A DNA stretch of 8,656 bases from DASTCC01 sp035711465 (GCA_035711465.1 DASTCC010000329.1:1-8656), one strand, 5' to 3'; shown: positions 1 through 6,924, counted from the stretch's first letter. The notes: a model not told the origin generated them from the letters alone. A program made the numbers and translations.

Positions 1-234
1 CCACGCCGTGCCGACGATCCCGGCGTCGCTTTCGGCCGCCCAGGCGCGCCACGCGCTCGACGGGCCGAGGCGGCTCGCCATCCATGGCGCGCAGCGCGCC
101 ACGAACGCGGCTTCGGTTTCGGCGATCGCACCCTGGCCGGCGCGGAATTCGAAGCGCAGTCTGGCCAGCACAGGGGCGTCGGCGACGACCGCCGGGCGCA
201 CGCTCACCGCTGAGGTCGCGTCGGAAAGGCCCAT
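1..234 (-). CDS. GNAT family N-acetyltransferase, N-terminal part (runs off left edge)
   Basis: Reading the minus strand from the ATG at 234 gives 78 codons with no stop up to the window edge. The product starts MGLSDATSAVSVRPAVVADA and continues with VLARLRFEFRA, then a tryptophan-rich stretch and DAGIVGTAW. This is the usual opening of a GNAT domain: strand 1 (VRPAVVADAPVLARL), helices 1-2 with the acceptor-side region, then strand 2. The acetyl-CoA loop (Q/RxxGxG/A) would lie outside the window, so the substrate cannot be inferred. A GAGGAG Shine-Dalgarno (240-245) sits 5 nt before the ATG and fixes the start. The gene is divergent from the MocR-type regulator and so is a candidate target of it. 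GNAT assignment is from the N-terminal pattern only. Confidence 0.72.
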   Translation of the reverse strand, partial: MGLSDATSAVSVRPAVVADAPVLARLRFEFRAGQGAIAETEAAFVARCAPWMASRLGPSSAWRAWAAESDAGIVGTAW

Positions 235-347
235 GAATGCTCCTCGGTCGCCATTCTGAACTGGTCTGGTCGCGGCGGCGAAACTGGCTCGATCGCGCGA
301 CCGGCCACCGGGGCGGCTCCCGGCGTCTGTCTGCGAGAATGCACGAC
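235..347. promoter_or_regulatory. Divergent intergenic region with candidate regulator direct repeats
   Basis: This 113-bp gap must hold the promoters of both the GNAT gene (minus) and the MocR-type regulator (plus). Two similar 15-mers lie in direct orientation at 260-274 and 283-297 (ACTGGTCTGGTCGCG and ACTGGCTCGATCGCG, 11 of 15 identical), 23 bp apart, about two helical turns. MocR/PdxR/GabR-type regulators are known to bind direct repeats in such divergent gaps and often autoregulate, so these are candidate operators. No convincing -35/-10 pair was recognised. The repeat match is modest and could be chance in GC-rich DNA. Confidence 0.3.
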
Positions 348-1847
348 ATGGATCGCTCGGCGCTCGCGCGCCCGAAAATCGGCCGCGGCCGGCTGCTCCG
401 ACTCGGCATCGACCCGACCTCGCCGGAGCGCCGCTACCGGCAGATCTACGGCCAGCTGCGCCGCTCGATTCTCGACGGCGCGCTGAAGCCGGGCAGCCGC
501 CTGCCGTCTTCGCGCGCGCTGGCGATCGACCTCGGCGTCTCGCGCGCCACGGTGATCCAGGCATTCGAGCAACTCGCCGCCGAAGGCTACATCCGCGGCC
601 GCGAAGGCGCCGCGACCTACGTCAGCGTCCTCAACCACGAGCCCGATCGCCGGCCGGCCGCGCCGACGCTCGCGAGCGGCGCGCTGCCCTCGCGCCGCGG
701 GCAGGCGATTGCCAACCTGTCGATCGAAGCGCTCCAGGGACTCGGCGAGACGCCGCGCGCGTTCGCGACCGGCGTGCCCGCGCTCGACGTCTTTCCCACC
801 GAAGTCTGGGGCCGCCTGCTCTCGCGGCGCTGGCGATCGTGCTCGCCGCGCCACCTCGGCTACGGCGATCCGTTCGGCTTCCGGCCGCTGCGCGAAGCGA
901 TCGCCGAGTACCTCCGCGCCGCGCGCGGCGTGCGCTGCCAGGCCGATCAGATCCTGATCTGCAACGGCTCGCAGCAGGCGATCGATCTGACGCTGCGCGT
1001 CACGCTCGACCCCGGCGACCTCGCCTGGCTCGAGGACCCGGGCTACGACGGCGCCCGCAACGCGCTGCTCGGCTACGGCGCGCACGTCGTGCCGGTGTCG
1101 GTCGACGCCGACGGCTTCGACGTCGATCAGGCGATGCGCATGGCGCCCCGCGCTCGCCTCGCCTACCTCACGCCAGCGCGCCAGGTGCCGCTCGGCATGC
1201 CGCTGAGCCTGCCGCGCCGGCTCGCGCTGCTCCGCTGGGCCGCCGCGCACGGCAGCTGGATCTTCGAGGACGACTACGACAGCGAGTTCCGCTACGCGTC
1301 GACGCCGCTCTCGGCGCTCCAGGGCCTCGACGACAGCGGCAACGTGATCTACGCCGGCACGTTCAGCAAGCTCATGTTCCCCGCACTCCGGCTCGCCTAC
1401 GTCGTCGTCCCGCCGGCGCTCCACGACGCGTTTCATCGCGCGCGTCTCATCTCCGGCTACTCGTCGCCATACCTCGAGCAGGCGACGATGACGGATTTTC
1501 TGGCGGAGGGACATTTCGAACGGCACGTGCGCCGGATGCGCGTGCTGTATCAATCGCGGCAGCACCTGCTGCTGACGCTGCTGCGACGGCAGTTCTCCGA
1601 TCTGCTCGACGTGCTGCCTGCCGACGCCGGCATGTCGCTGACCGCGTGGTTGCCCAAGCGCCTCAACGACAAGCGCGTCGTTCAGCAAGCCGCGAAGCAC
1701 GACGTGACGCTGGTGCCCGTGTCGGCGTTCTCCGTGCGCACGCGGCCGCCGAACGGACTCGTGTTCGGGTACGGAGGCGTGCGCGAGCGCGAGATTCGCG
1801 ACGGCGTCACGCGCCTGGCCGCCGCCTTCCGGAGCATGCACGCATGA
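348..1847 (+). CDS. MocR/PdxR-type transcriptional regulator (GntR winged helix + aminotransferase domain)
   Basis: A 499-residue protein, normal size for the MocR subfamily of GntR regulators. Residues about 29-92 form the winged helix (RYRQIYGQLRRSILDG, then LGVSRATVIQAFEQLAAEGY). After a linker, residues from about 140 to the end are a fold-type I aminotransferase domain: NGSQQAIDLTLR, the aspartate-containing EDDYDSEFRY (about 307-316), and the PLP Schiff-base lysine in YAGTFSKLMFP (K341, codon 1368-1370). PLP binding is therefore likely; such proteins usually act as PLP-dependent sensors rather than enzymes. The family motif TPSHQ.P.G reads TPARQVPLG here. The start at 348 is preceded by GAGA at about 9 nt; 339 (two codons before) is possible, and the longer frame from 237 lacks family-like sequence. 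Its target could be itself, the divergent GNAT gene, or the overlapping permease. Whether it controls pyridoxine synthesis (pdxR) cannot be told. Confidence 0.92.
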   Translation: MDRSALARPKIGRGRLLRLGIDPTSPERRYRQIYGQLRRSILDGALKPGSRLPSSRALAIDLGVSRATVIQAFEQLAAEGYIRGREGAATYVSVLNHEPDRRPAAPTLASGALPSRRGQAIANLSIEALQGLGETPRAFATGVPALDVFPTEVWGRLLSRRWRSCSPRHLGYGDPFGFRPLREAIAEYLRAARGVRCQADQILICNGSQQAIDLTLRVTLDPGDLAWLEDPGYDGARNALLGYGAHVVPVSVDADGFDVDQAMRMAPRARLAYLTPARQVPLGMPLSLPRRLALLRWAAAHGSWIFEDDYDSEFRYASTPLSALQGLDDSGNVIYAGTFSKLMFPALRLAYVVVPPALHDAFHRARLISGYSSPYLEQATMTDFLAEGHFERHVRRMRVLYQSRQHLLLTLLRRQFSDLLDVLPADAGMSLTAWLPKRLNDKRVVQQAAKHDVTLVPVSAFSVRTRPPNGLVFGYGGVREREIRDGVTRLAAAFRSMHA

Positions 1848-4291
1848 GCTGGGTTGCCGATCTCCGCCTCGCCGTCCGTCAACTGCGGCGCTCGCCCGGC
1901 TACACCGCGGCGGCCGTGCTGACGCTGGCCGCGGCGATCGGCGCCAACAGCGCGATCTTCAGCGTCGTTCGCGCCGTGCTCCTGCGGCCGATGCCGATCG
2001 CGGCGCCGGAGAATCTCGTCGTCTGCTGGCAGGTCGAATCCGGCGCCGGCCAGGGCGTGGTCGAGCTGACCTACCGGCATCTGCGTGAGTGGACGGCCGC
2101 AGGCGCGCCCTTCATCCAGTCGAGCCTGGTGGCGACGCATCTCTGGAACGCGGTGCTGACGCACGACGGTCAGCGCACGCGTCTGGAGTTCGCCGGCGTC
2201 TCCGCGGGCTTCTTCGACACGCTCGGGGTCGCGCCGATTCTCGGCCGGGCGCTGCGCGCCGACGACGACGTGCCGAACGGCCCGGCCGTGGCGGTGATCA
2301 GCCACGCGATGTGGGTGCGGCGCTTCGCGTCCGATCCCGATATCGTCGGCAAGTCGATCAATCTCAGCGGGCAGCCGACGGAGATTCTCGGCGTCATGCC
2401 CGCCGGCCTCGATTTCCCTCGCGGCGCCGAGTTCTGGATTCCGTCCGTGCCCGTGCTCGCGAGCGGCGCCGCCGAGAACGTGAGCCGGCTCGACAACGTC
2501 GGCGTGTTCTACGTGCTGGGCCGCGTGCGCGCCGGCATGACGGCCGACGCCGTGCGCGGACGGCTCGATCAGATCGAGGCACAGCTGGATCAGTCGACTC
2601 CCGGCCGGCTCGAGTGGGGCGACCATGCCGTGGTCGCGTCACTCGCGGAGCATGTCTTCGGGCCCGTCCGTCCCGCGCTCTGGCTGCTCTGGGCGTCGGT
2701 CGTCGTGCTGCTGCTGATTGCGTGCGCGAATCTCTCCGGGCTGTTGTTGACGCGCGTCGCCCGGGCGCGCCGCGAGGACGGCGTCCGCCTCGCGCTCGGC
2801 GCCTCGCGCGCCACGATCGCGCGGCTCTGGCTCACCGAGATCCTGCTCGTCGCCGTCATCGGCGGCACCATCGGCCTCGCCCTCGCTCAGGCCCTGCTTC
2901 GCGCCGTTGTCGCGCTCGCCGCCGCCGATGTGCCCCGGCTCGACTCGGTGTCGATCGATCTCGTCGTCGCGCTGTTCTCTTTCGGCGTCGTGCTGACGTC
3001 GGCGCTGCTCGCGGGGCTGGTGCCGATGCGTGCGGCAGGACGCATCGGCATCGCCGGCGCTCTCGGCGACAGCGAACGGACCACGGCCGCGCGCGGATCG
3101 CTCAACGCGCGATCGGTGCTGCTCTCGGTGCAGATCGCGCTCGCCGTGGTGCTGCTCGTCGCGGCGGGTCTGATCGTCCGCAGCTTCGTCAACCTGCAGC
3201 GGACGGATCTGGGCTTCGTGCCGGATCGGGTCCTCAGCCTGCAGGTCGACACCGAGAACACCGCCGAGCCGCAACGCGCGTGGATGCAGCGTTATCTCGA
3301 ACGCGCTCGCGCGCTCCCGGACGTCGAGTCCGCCGGCGCCGTGTTCCTGCGGCCGCTGATGCTCGGCCCGATCGGCCAGGGCGTTCGCGTGCTGCTCGAG
3401 GGCCAGTCGCCGGATGACCGGCGCACCATCGACGCCAATCCGACGCTCAACTATCAGACCGCGACGCCCGGCTACTTCGAGACGATGCGGATTCGCCTCG
3501 TGCGCGGCCGCGTGTTCGACGAACGCGACACCGCCGACGGGCCGCGCGTGGCGATTGTCAGCGAATCGACGGCGCGGCGGCTCTGGCCGGGCCAGGATGC
3601 GATCGGCAGACGCGTGCGCATGTCGACGTTCTCGGCGGGTGAACCGCGCGTGGCCTGGCGGGAGATCGTCGGCGTCGTCGGCGACGTGCGCTATCGCGGC
3701 ATCGACGAGGCGCAGCTCGACATCTACGACCCGGCCATGCAGGTCGGCCTCGACACCGACAACGTCGTCGTCCGCACCACGGGATCGCCGCTTGCCGCCG
3801 CTGGCGCGCTGCAGGCGCTGGCGCTCGAGCTCGACGCCGACGCGATCGTGGACGACATCACGCCGATGGACGCCATCGTCCGGCGCGCGCAGGCGCCGTG
3901 GCGGTTGAGCCTGTGGATGTTCCTGCTGTTCGCAGGCCTCGCCTTCGGCCTCGCCGCCGTCGGCCTCTTCAGCCTGGTCGCGCTCGACGTCGCGCATCGC
4001 CGCCGCGAGTTCGCGGTGCGCCTGGCGCTCGGCGCGAAAGGCGGCACGATCGTCGGCGGCGTGCTGCGCCGCGCGGGCGTGAGCGTCGCCGTCGGCATCG
4101 TCACCGGCCTGGCAGCGGCGTGGTTTGGCACGCGGCTGATGCAGAGCCTGCTCGTCGGCGTTCGTCCGAACGATCGGATGACCTACGTCGCCGTGCTCGC
4201 CGCGGTCGCGGTCATCGTCGGCATCTCTGCCTACATCCCGGCCCGCCGCGCCGCGTTGGTCGAGCCGCAGGTGCTGTTCAGGGGGCAGTGA
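1844..4291 (+). CDS. ADOP-family ABC-type permease (duplicated MacB/FtsX permease without ATPase)
   Basis: An 815-residue membrane protein with two tandem MacB-like units and no Walker motifs, the layout of the acidobacterial duplicated orphan permease family (TIGR03434). It opens with the family's typical amphipathic LRLAVRQLRRSPGYTAA and the first membrane helix to about residue 47. A first periplasmic MacB-type domain spans about 50-275. A first FtsX block has helices at about 278-300, the cytoplasmic EDGVRLALGASR loop at about 311, and helices at about 325-350 and 373-396. The second unit starts at about 419-450, has a second periplasmic domain to about 685, then the second FtsX block with EFAVRLALGAKGG and a last helix before IPARRAALVEPQVLFRG. 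The ATG overlaps the regulator's TGA (ATGA), with GGAG 9 nt upstream. A longer open frame from 839 is only a shadow inside the regulator. The transported substrate is unknown; an ATPase would have to come from elsewhere. Confidence 0.93.
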   Translation: MSWVADLRLAVRQLRRSPGYTAAAVLTLAAAIGANSAIFSVVRAVLLRPMPIAAPENLVVCWQVESGAGQGVVELTYRHLREWTAAGAPFIQSSLVATHLWNAVLTHDGQRTRLEFAGVSAGFFDTLGVAPILGRALRADDDVPNGPAVAVISHAMWVRRFASDPDIVGKSINLSGQPTEILGVMPAGLDFPRGAEFWIPSVPVLASGAAENVSRLDNVGVFYVLGRVRAGMTADAVRGRLDQIEAQLDQSTPGRLEWGDHAVVASLAEHVFGPVRPALWLLWASVVVLLLIACANLSGLLLTRVARARREDGVRLALGASRATIARLWLTEILLVAVIGGTIGLALAQALLRAVVALAAADVPRLDSVSIDLVVALFSFGVVLTSALLAGLVPMRAAGRIGIAGALGDSERTTAARGSLNARSVLLSVQIALAVVLLVAAGLIVRSFVNLQRTDLGFVPDRVLSLQVDTENTAEPQRAWMQRYLERARALPDVESAGAVFLRPLMLGPIGQGVRVLLEGQSPDDRRTIDANPTLNYQTATPGYFETMRIRLVRGRVFDERDTADGPRVAIVSESTARRLWPGQDAIGRRVRMSTFSAGEPRVAWREIVGVVGDVRYRGIDEAQLDIYDPAMQVGLDTDNVVVRTTGSPLAAAGALQALALELDADAIVDDITPMDAIVRRAQAPWRLSLWMFLLFAGLAFGLAAVGLFSLVALDVAHRRREFAVRLALGAKGGTIVGGVLRRAGVSVAVGIVTGLAAAWFGTRLMQSLLVGVRPNDRMTYVAVLAAVAVIVGISAYIPARRAALVEPQVLFRGQ

Positions 4292-4301
4292 CGACAGAAG
4301 A

Positions 4302-4405
4302 GACAAACATCGAACCTTGGGGGGCCGTGGAGAATTCTTTTGAAGAACCGTTCTTCGAAAGACATCTCCACGGCCCTCCACGCCCCCCAAGGTTCAATGT
4401 TTGTC
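4302..4405. repeat. 104-bp imperfect palindrome between convergent genes, probable bidirectional terminator
   Basis: The left arm is 4302-4347, the loop is CCG (4348-4350) and the right arm is 4351-4405. The outer 23 nt pair except for one C/A mismatch (GACAAACATCGAACCTTGG against CCAAGGTTCAATGTTTGTC, plus six G-C pairs). Then CCGTGGAGA pairs with TCTCCACGG, and an inner stem ending in GAAGAA/TTCTTC closes the loop with one G-T wobble and two mismatches. The right arm carries 9 extra nt (CCCTCCACG), a near-copy of its neighbour, as from slippage. It begins 10 nt after the permease stop and ends inside the stop codon of the DUF1801 gene, so a transcript from either side would fold here. It lacks a clear long T-tract. 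It could also be a dispersed palindromic element. Confidence 0.8.
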
Positions 4406-4871
4406 AGCGGCGTTTGCCGGTCCTGCGATCCCGTTGCTTCGCCGAGACCGATTTGATGATCAGCTTGCCGCGACCGGATCTCGGCAGGGGTGTCGGGCCT
4501 TCCCGAATGGCTTCGTGAATCAATGCGACGATCCGCCGATCGTCGAGCACGTCGAGATCGGTGAGCCGCACGAACGCGCCCTGGTTGCCCTCCCCTTGTA
4601 ATAGACCGTGCGGATCGTCGAGGCTCTTGCCGTACATGAAATAGAGGTTGATGCCGCGAGCGCCGACGGCCAACGAGATGACCACATCCGAGACCCGCTC
4701 GGTGGCGCTGTAGCCGATCGCGAGGGCGTTGTAGTTGTCGTAGACGAGCTCGTTGGCGGTGGAAAAGTAGTGGCGGCGCAGGGTCGCGCGTGCCTGACGA
4801 GCAAGCTTCGCGATGGCCGGGTCGAACTTCGCGATGAATCCGGCGAGCTGTGACGCAGGCGTCGTCGCCAT
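4404..4871 (-). CDS. DUF1801 domain-containing protein
   Basis: A 155-residue soluble protein with no signal peptide or membrane helix. It matches the DUF1801 (YdhG-like) pattern: an N-terminal helical part (QLAGFIAKFDPAIAKLAR), the hallmark LVYDNYNALAIGYSATERVS at about 42-61, a strand pair (VVISLAVGARGINLYFMYG), then the GLLQGEGNQGAFVRL segment and a basic tail (KLIIKSVSAKQRDRR). The family is compact and uncharacterised at the biochemical level; some members have been called iron-chaperone-like by fold similarity (frataxin-like), which is not evidence of function here. Its ATG follows the preceding gene's TGA by 1 nt (TGACATG), so it is translated as the last gene of the minus-strand run. 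No strong Shine-Dalgarno is seen, as is common in coupled genes. Its stop codon lies in the edge of the 104-bp palindrome. Confidence 0.87.
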   Translation of the reverse strand: MATTPASQLAGFIAKFDPAIAKLARQARATLRRHYFSTANELVYDNYNALAIGYSATERVSDVVISLAVGARGINLYFMYGKSLDDPHGLLQGEGNQGAFVRLTDLDVLDDRRIVALIHEAIREGPTPLPRSGRGKLIIKSVSAKQRDRRTGKRR

Positions 4872-4872
4872 G

Positions 4873-5676
4873 TCAGCGATCGCCGGCCTTCACGAGCTCG
4901 CGCAGCGTTGCGATCGCCTTGTCGACCGGCGTGCCGTCGGGGATGCGCGGATCCTGTATCGCGAACGCAGTGACAACGCCTTTGGCCGTCGAGAACAGGT
5001 AGCGGTCGTCCGCGTACGTCGTCAGCCCCTCGGACGGACTGCTGCGGAGCAGCACGATGACGGGCTCGCCAGGGGCGATTACCCGGAACCTGCCGAGGTA
5101 GTTGCGTCCATCCTCGACGACACGGCCAGCGTCATGCTGCCAGAACTTCACGAACGTATTCGGCGCCCTGGCGGTAGCGCCGGCCTTGATGGTCTCGAGC
5201 ACGACCGCTTCGTGCTCGGTGCCGATGATGTTCGCGCCCTTGCCGAGCGGGCCGCTGCCGATGAGGCTTCGGACCCGCACGTGCAGCACCTCTACCGCCT
5301 CGCGCATCGCGCCGGCGACGCCGTCGGCCGGGAGCACCATCAAGCTGCCGCTGAGGATGCCGACGCGCATCGGCACACGCACGTCGGTGGTCGCCCCGCG
5401 TTTCACGACCAGGTTCTCCAGCATGGCCGGCCGATATCCGGCGAGCTCGGCGCGCACGCGATAGGTGCCGACGGGTAATCCCGGTATCAGAAACCGGCCA
5501 TCCGCGCCGGTGACGATCTCTTTCGCAACTGACGCCGCGAGCACTGTCACTTTGACGCCCGGCAACACACCGCCGCTCTCGTCAGTCACCCGTCCCGCGA
5601 TCGCGCCGGTATCAGGCTGCGCAAATACCGCGAGCGCGAGCCACGCGAGGATGACGACACGGAGCGTCGATGTCAT
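4873..5676 (-). CDS. Secreted protein with carboxypeptidase-regulatory-like domain
   Basis: A 267-residue exported protein. Residues 1-19 form a signal peptide (one Arg, then VVILAWLALAVFA, likely cut before Q20). Residues about 24-105 are a CarboxypepD_reg-like beta-sandwich (GAIAGRVTDESGGVLPGVKV, GADGRFLIPGLPVGTYRVRA), the domain that in acidobacteria usually precedes a TonB-dependent outer-membrane barrel. Here no barrel follows. Instead there are about 160 residues of mixed strand/helix (IGTEHEAVVLETIK, then FWQHDAGR, a GEPVIVLLRS segment, DDRYLF and a final helix). That order resembles a loosely defined class of secreted small beta domains, but I do not recognise a named family. It lies 11 nt after the 72-residue gene and 1 nt before the DUF1801 gene. 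The Shine-Dalgarno is poor. Location is probably periplasmic or outer-surface; function unknown. Confidence 0.8.
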   Translation of the reverse strand: MTSTLRVVILAWLALAVFAQPDTGAIAGRVTDESGGVLPGVKVTVLAASVAKEIVTGADGRFLIPGLPVGTYRVRAELAGYRPAMLENLVVKRGATTDVRVPMRVGILSGSLMVLPADGVAGAMREAVEVLHVRVRSLIGSGPLGKGANIIGTEHEAVVLETIKAGATARAPNTFVKFWQHDAGRVVEDGRNYLGRFRVIAPGEPVIVLLRSSPSEGLTTYADDRYLFSTAKGVVTAFAIQDPRIPDGTPVDKAIATLRELVKAGDR

Positions 5677-5687
5677 AAGGATGTGGA

Positions 5688-5906
5688 CTACAGCGTCACG
5701 CCCGGAGGCGTGTCCGTCGCCGCGCCGATGCGGTGCAGCTGATCGAACTTCTCGTGACCGACGACGACGTCCTGCATTCCCAGCCGTGTCAGCAGGCCGC
5801 TCATGAAATCGGCCTGTCGAATCAGAAACTCCGGGCCGAGCTGTTCACTGAGCTGGCGCCAGAGCTCCTTCGAGCTCGGTCCCAGCAGCCTGCCGCGCAG
5901 CGACAT
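5688..5906 (-). CDS. Small 72-residue protein, possible shortened remnant of a larger family
   Basis: The start at 5906 is strongly supported: GGAGG (5915-5919) lies 8 nt before ATG, inside the last codons of the DUF3224 gene, whose stop is 4 nt upstream. A longer open frame in the same phase (from 6047) runs through the DUF3224 gene and is not family-like. The protein has no membrane segment. Two parts remind me of a larger conserved protein family (about 180-200 residues, DUF3137-like in my recollection): the N-terminus LLGPSSKELWRQLSEQLG and the middle LGMQDVVVGHEKFD. In that family these are separated by about 50-70 residues that are missing here, and a C-terminal half would follow. If correct this is an internally deleted, truncated remnant; otherwise it is an unknown small protein. 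Product function unknown. Confidence 0.6.
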   Translation of the reverse strand: MSLRGRLLGPSSKELWRQLSEQLGPEFLIRQADFMSGLLTRLGMQDVVVGHEKFDQLHRIGAATDTPPGVTL

Positions 5907-5910
5907 CGCT

Positions 5911-6315
5911 CTAGCCTCCGAGCGCGTACTCGAAATCGTACTCGTGCTTGCCGCCGGTGATGACGATCGCCATCTTGCCGGTGAGGCCGACCAGATCGCC
6001 GGTGCCCGAGTCGGGCACGACGTGGAGATCGAGCGACTGCTTGCCACGGTTCATCGTCCCGCTGTGCTGCAGCGCGAAGGTACCGCGCTTGCCCTCGAGC
6101 GTGCCGACCACGTGCTCCATCGCGACGTAGCCGGCCGAGTCCTTCACGCCGGTCATCACCGCGAGCATCTGCCCCTTGCTGGTCGCGTCGAGCGCGCCGT
6201 GGAACGTCTTGTCGAGCAGCATCCGCCCGATCGCTGCGCCGCCGGCCGCCTCGTCGGGCGGCTGCGGAATCATCTTCACGTCGAACGGCCCCTTCACGCG
6301 ATTGGTCACAGTCAT
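5911..6315 (-). CDS. DUF3224 domain-containing protein
   Basis: A 134-residue soluble protein with the DUF3224 pattern: an opening strand (VKGPFDVKMIPQP), a helix-strand stretch (IGRMLLDKTFHGALDATSKGQML), then GYVAMEHVVGTLEGKRGTFALQHSGTMNRG, the part most typical of the family, and a closing pair of strands (LVGLTGKMAIVI, then HEYDFEYAL). The fold is expected to be a small beta-barrel related to allene-oxide-cyclase-like proteins; no enzymatic activity is established. The ATG at 6315 is chosen because it overlaps the upstream small gene's TGA (ATGA). A GTG at 6339 would add eight residues that are not family-like and that lie out of frame over the end of that gene. The end of this gene carries the Shine-Dalgarno of the next. 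Confidence 0.87.
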   Translation of the reverse strand: MTVTNRVKGPFDVKMIPQPPDEAAGGAAIGRMLLDKTFHGALDATSKGQMLAVMTGVKDSAGYVAMEHVVGTLEGKRGTFALQHSGTMNRGKQSLDLHVVPDSGTGDLVGLTGKMAIVITGGKHEYDFEYALGG

Positions 6316-6482
6316 CTCCAGGTGCGGTACGCCAGCCACATGCCGGCGGCGATCACGGCCAGGCCGAGCGCGCCTTCGACGACCGGAGCGCCGATGCTAT
6401 CGCTCCGGTGCTTGCCGAACGAGATCGCCTTCAGCGCTGCCCAGCCCACGGCGCGGACCGCGCCTTCGATGATCTCCTGCAC
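6312..6482 (-). CDS. Small membrane protein, 56 residues
   Basis: This frame starts with GTG at 6482 and ends with TGA at 6312-6314, overlapping the DUF3224 ATG by 4 bp. The product begins MQEIIEGAVRAVGWAALKAI, has a short polar stretch (FGKHRSDSIGAP), then a membrane helix at about residues 34-52 (VVEGALGLAVIAAGMWLAYR) and a basic end. The N-terminal part is amphipathic. GGGA sits 8 nt before the GTG; no ATG is available downstream of the in-frame stop at 6525-6527. Support comes from the coding-like composition, the coherent topology, the ATGA coupling, and the fact that it fills an otherwise empty 186-bp gap in the operon. No named family is recognised. A 9-bp perfect inverted repeat (6382-6390/6401-6409) falls over the polar loop codons. 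Confidence 0.68.
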   Translation of the reverse strand: MQEIIEGAVRAVGWAALKAISFGKHRSDSIGAPVVEGALGLAVIAAGMWLAYRTWR

Positions 6483-6501
6483 GGCAGTCGTCCCGGTCGG
6501 C

Positions 6502-6924
6502 CTACTGCGAGGGCGGCATCTCCTTCACGCCCATCTGCTGGAACATCTCCATCTGGTTGAACGCGTTCCATCCCTCGACGATGCGTCCCTTCTCCACCCG
6601 GCACATCGCCATGCCGAAGATCTTCACCGGTCTATTGGTCGGCGCGAACCCGAGGCCGCCGCCGGTGTGTGTGCCCGTGCCGCTGAACCGCGCGACGACG
6701 AGATCGCCTTCGGCGACGAGCGCGTCGATCTGCAGCCGGACGTCGGGAAACGCGTCGCAGTAGGCGCGGTAGAACACCTTGAAGTCCTCGGGGCCGTGCA
6801 TGTCGCGGCCGACGCCGGCGACCACGGCGCCCGGCGCGAGCAGCTGATCGATCGTCTCGATCTTTTTCTTGTTCCAGACGTCCTCGAACCATCGCCGCAG
6901 CACGGCCTTGTTCTCCGCCGACAT
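6502..6924 (-). CDS. SnoaL-like / ester cyclase-type NTF2-fold protein
   Basis: A 140-residue protein of the SnoaL-like polyketide cyclase/ester cyclase group (NTF2-like cone fold). Visible features are the N-terminal helix (NKAVLRRWFEDVWNKKKIETIDQLLA), the GPEDFKVFYRAYCDAFPDVRLQID segment at about 46-69, and the strands VVARFSGTGTHTGG and RPVKIFGMAMCRVEKGRIVEGW. The W-N-x-F-N-Q-M ending of the sheet is typical. Family members range from aldol-type cyclases of aromatic polyketides to many proteins of unknown substrate; no polyketide genes are nearby, so the substrate is open. The start at 6924 is set by AGGAGG 4 nt upstream; an in-frame upstream ATG at 6966 would extend over the end of the SelW-like gene. 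The gap to the next gene (GTG 6482) is 19 nt. Confidence 0.87.
   Translation of the reverse strand: MSAENKAVLRRWFEDVWNKKKIETIDQLLAPGAVVAGVGRDMHGPEDFKVFYRAYCDAFPDVRLQIDALVAEGDLVVARFSGTGTHTGGGLGFAPTNRPVKIFGMAMCRVEKGRIVEGWNAFNQMEMFQQMGVKEMPPSQ

Noticed and set aside
204..1841. 545-codon open frame on the minus strand opposite the regulator
   Set aside because: Antisense shadow in high-GC DNA; composition is dominated by Arg, Ala and His with no domain pattern, while the plus strand has clear MocR motifs.
839..1843. N-terminal extension of the permease frame (335 codons before 1844)
   Set aside because: It lies entirely over the regulator in another frame, is Arg/Ala-rich without family-like sequence, and the family-typical permease start is at 1844.
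2639..4390. 583-codon minus-strand open frame opposite the permease
   Set aside because: Low-complexity Arg/Asp/His/Glu-rich shadow; it also starts inside the palindrome and has no recognisable domain.
4302..4405. Complete insertion sequence
   Set aside because: No transposase frame and no visible target-site duplication in the flanks; only a palindromic element or terminator can be supported.
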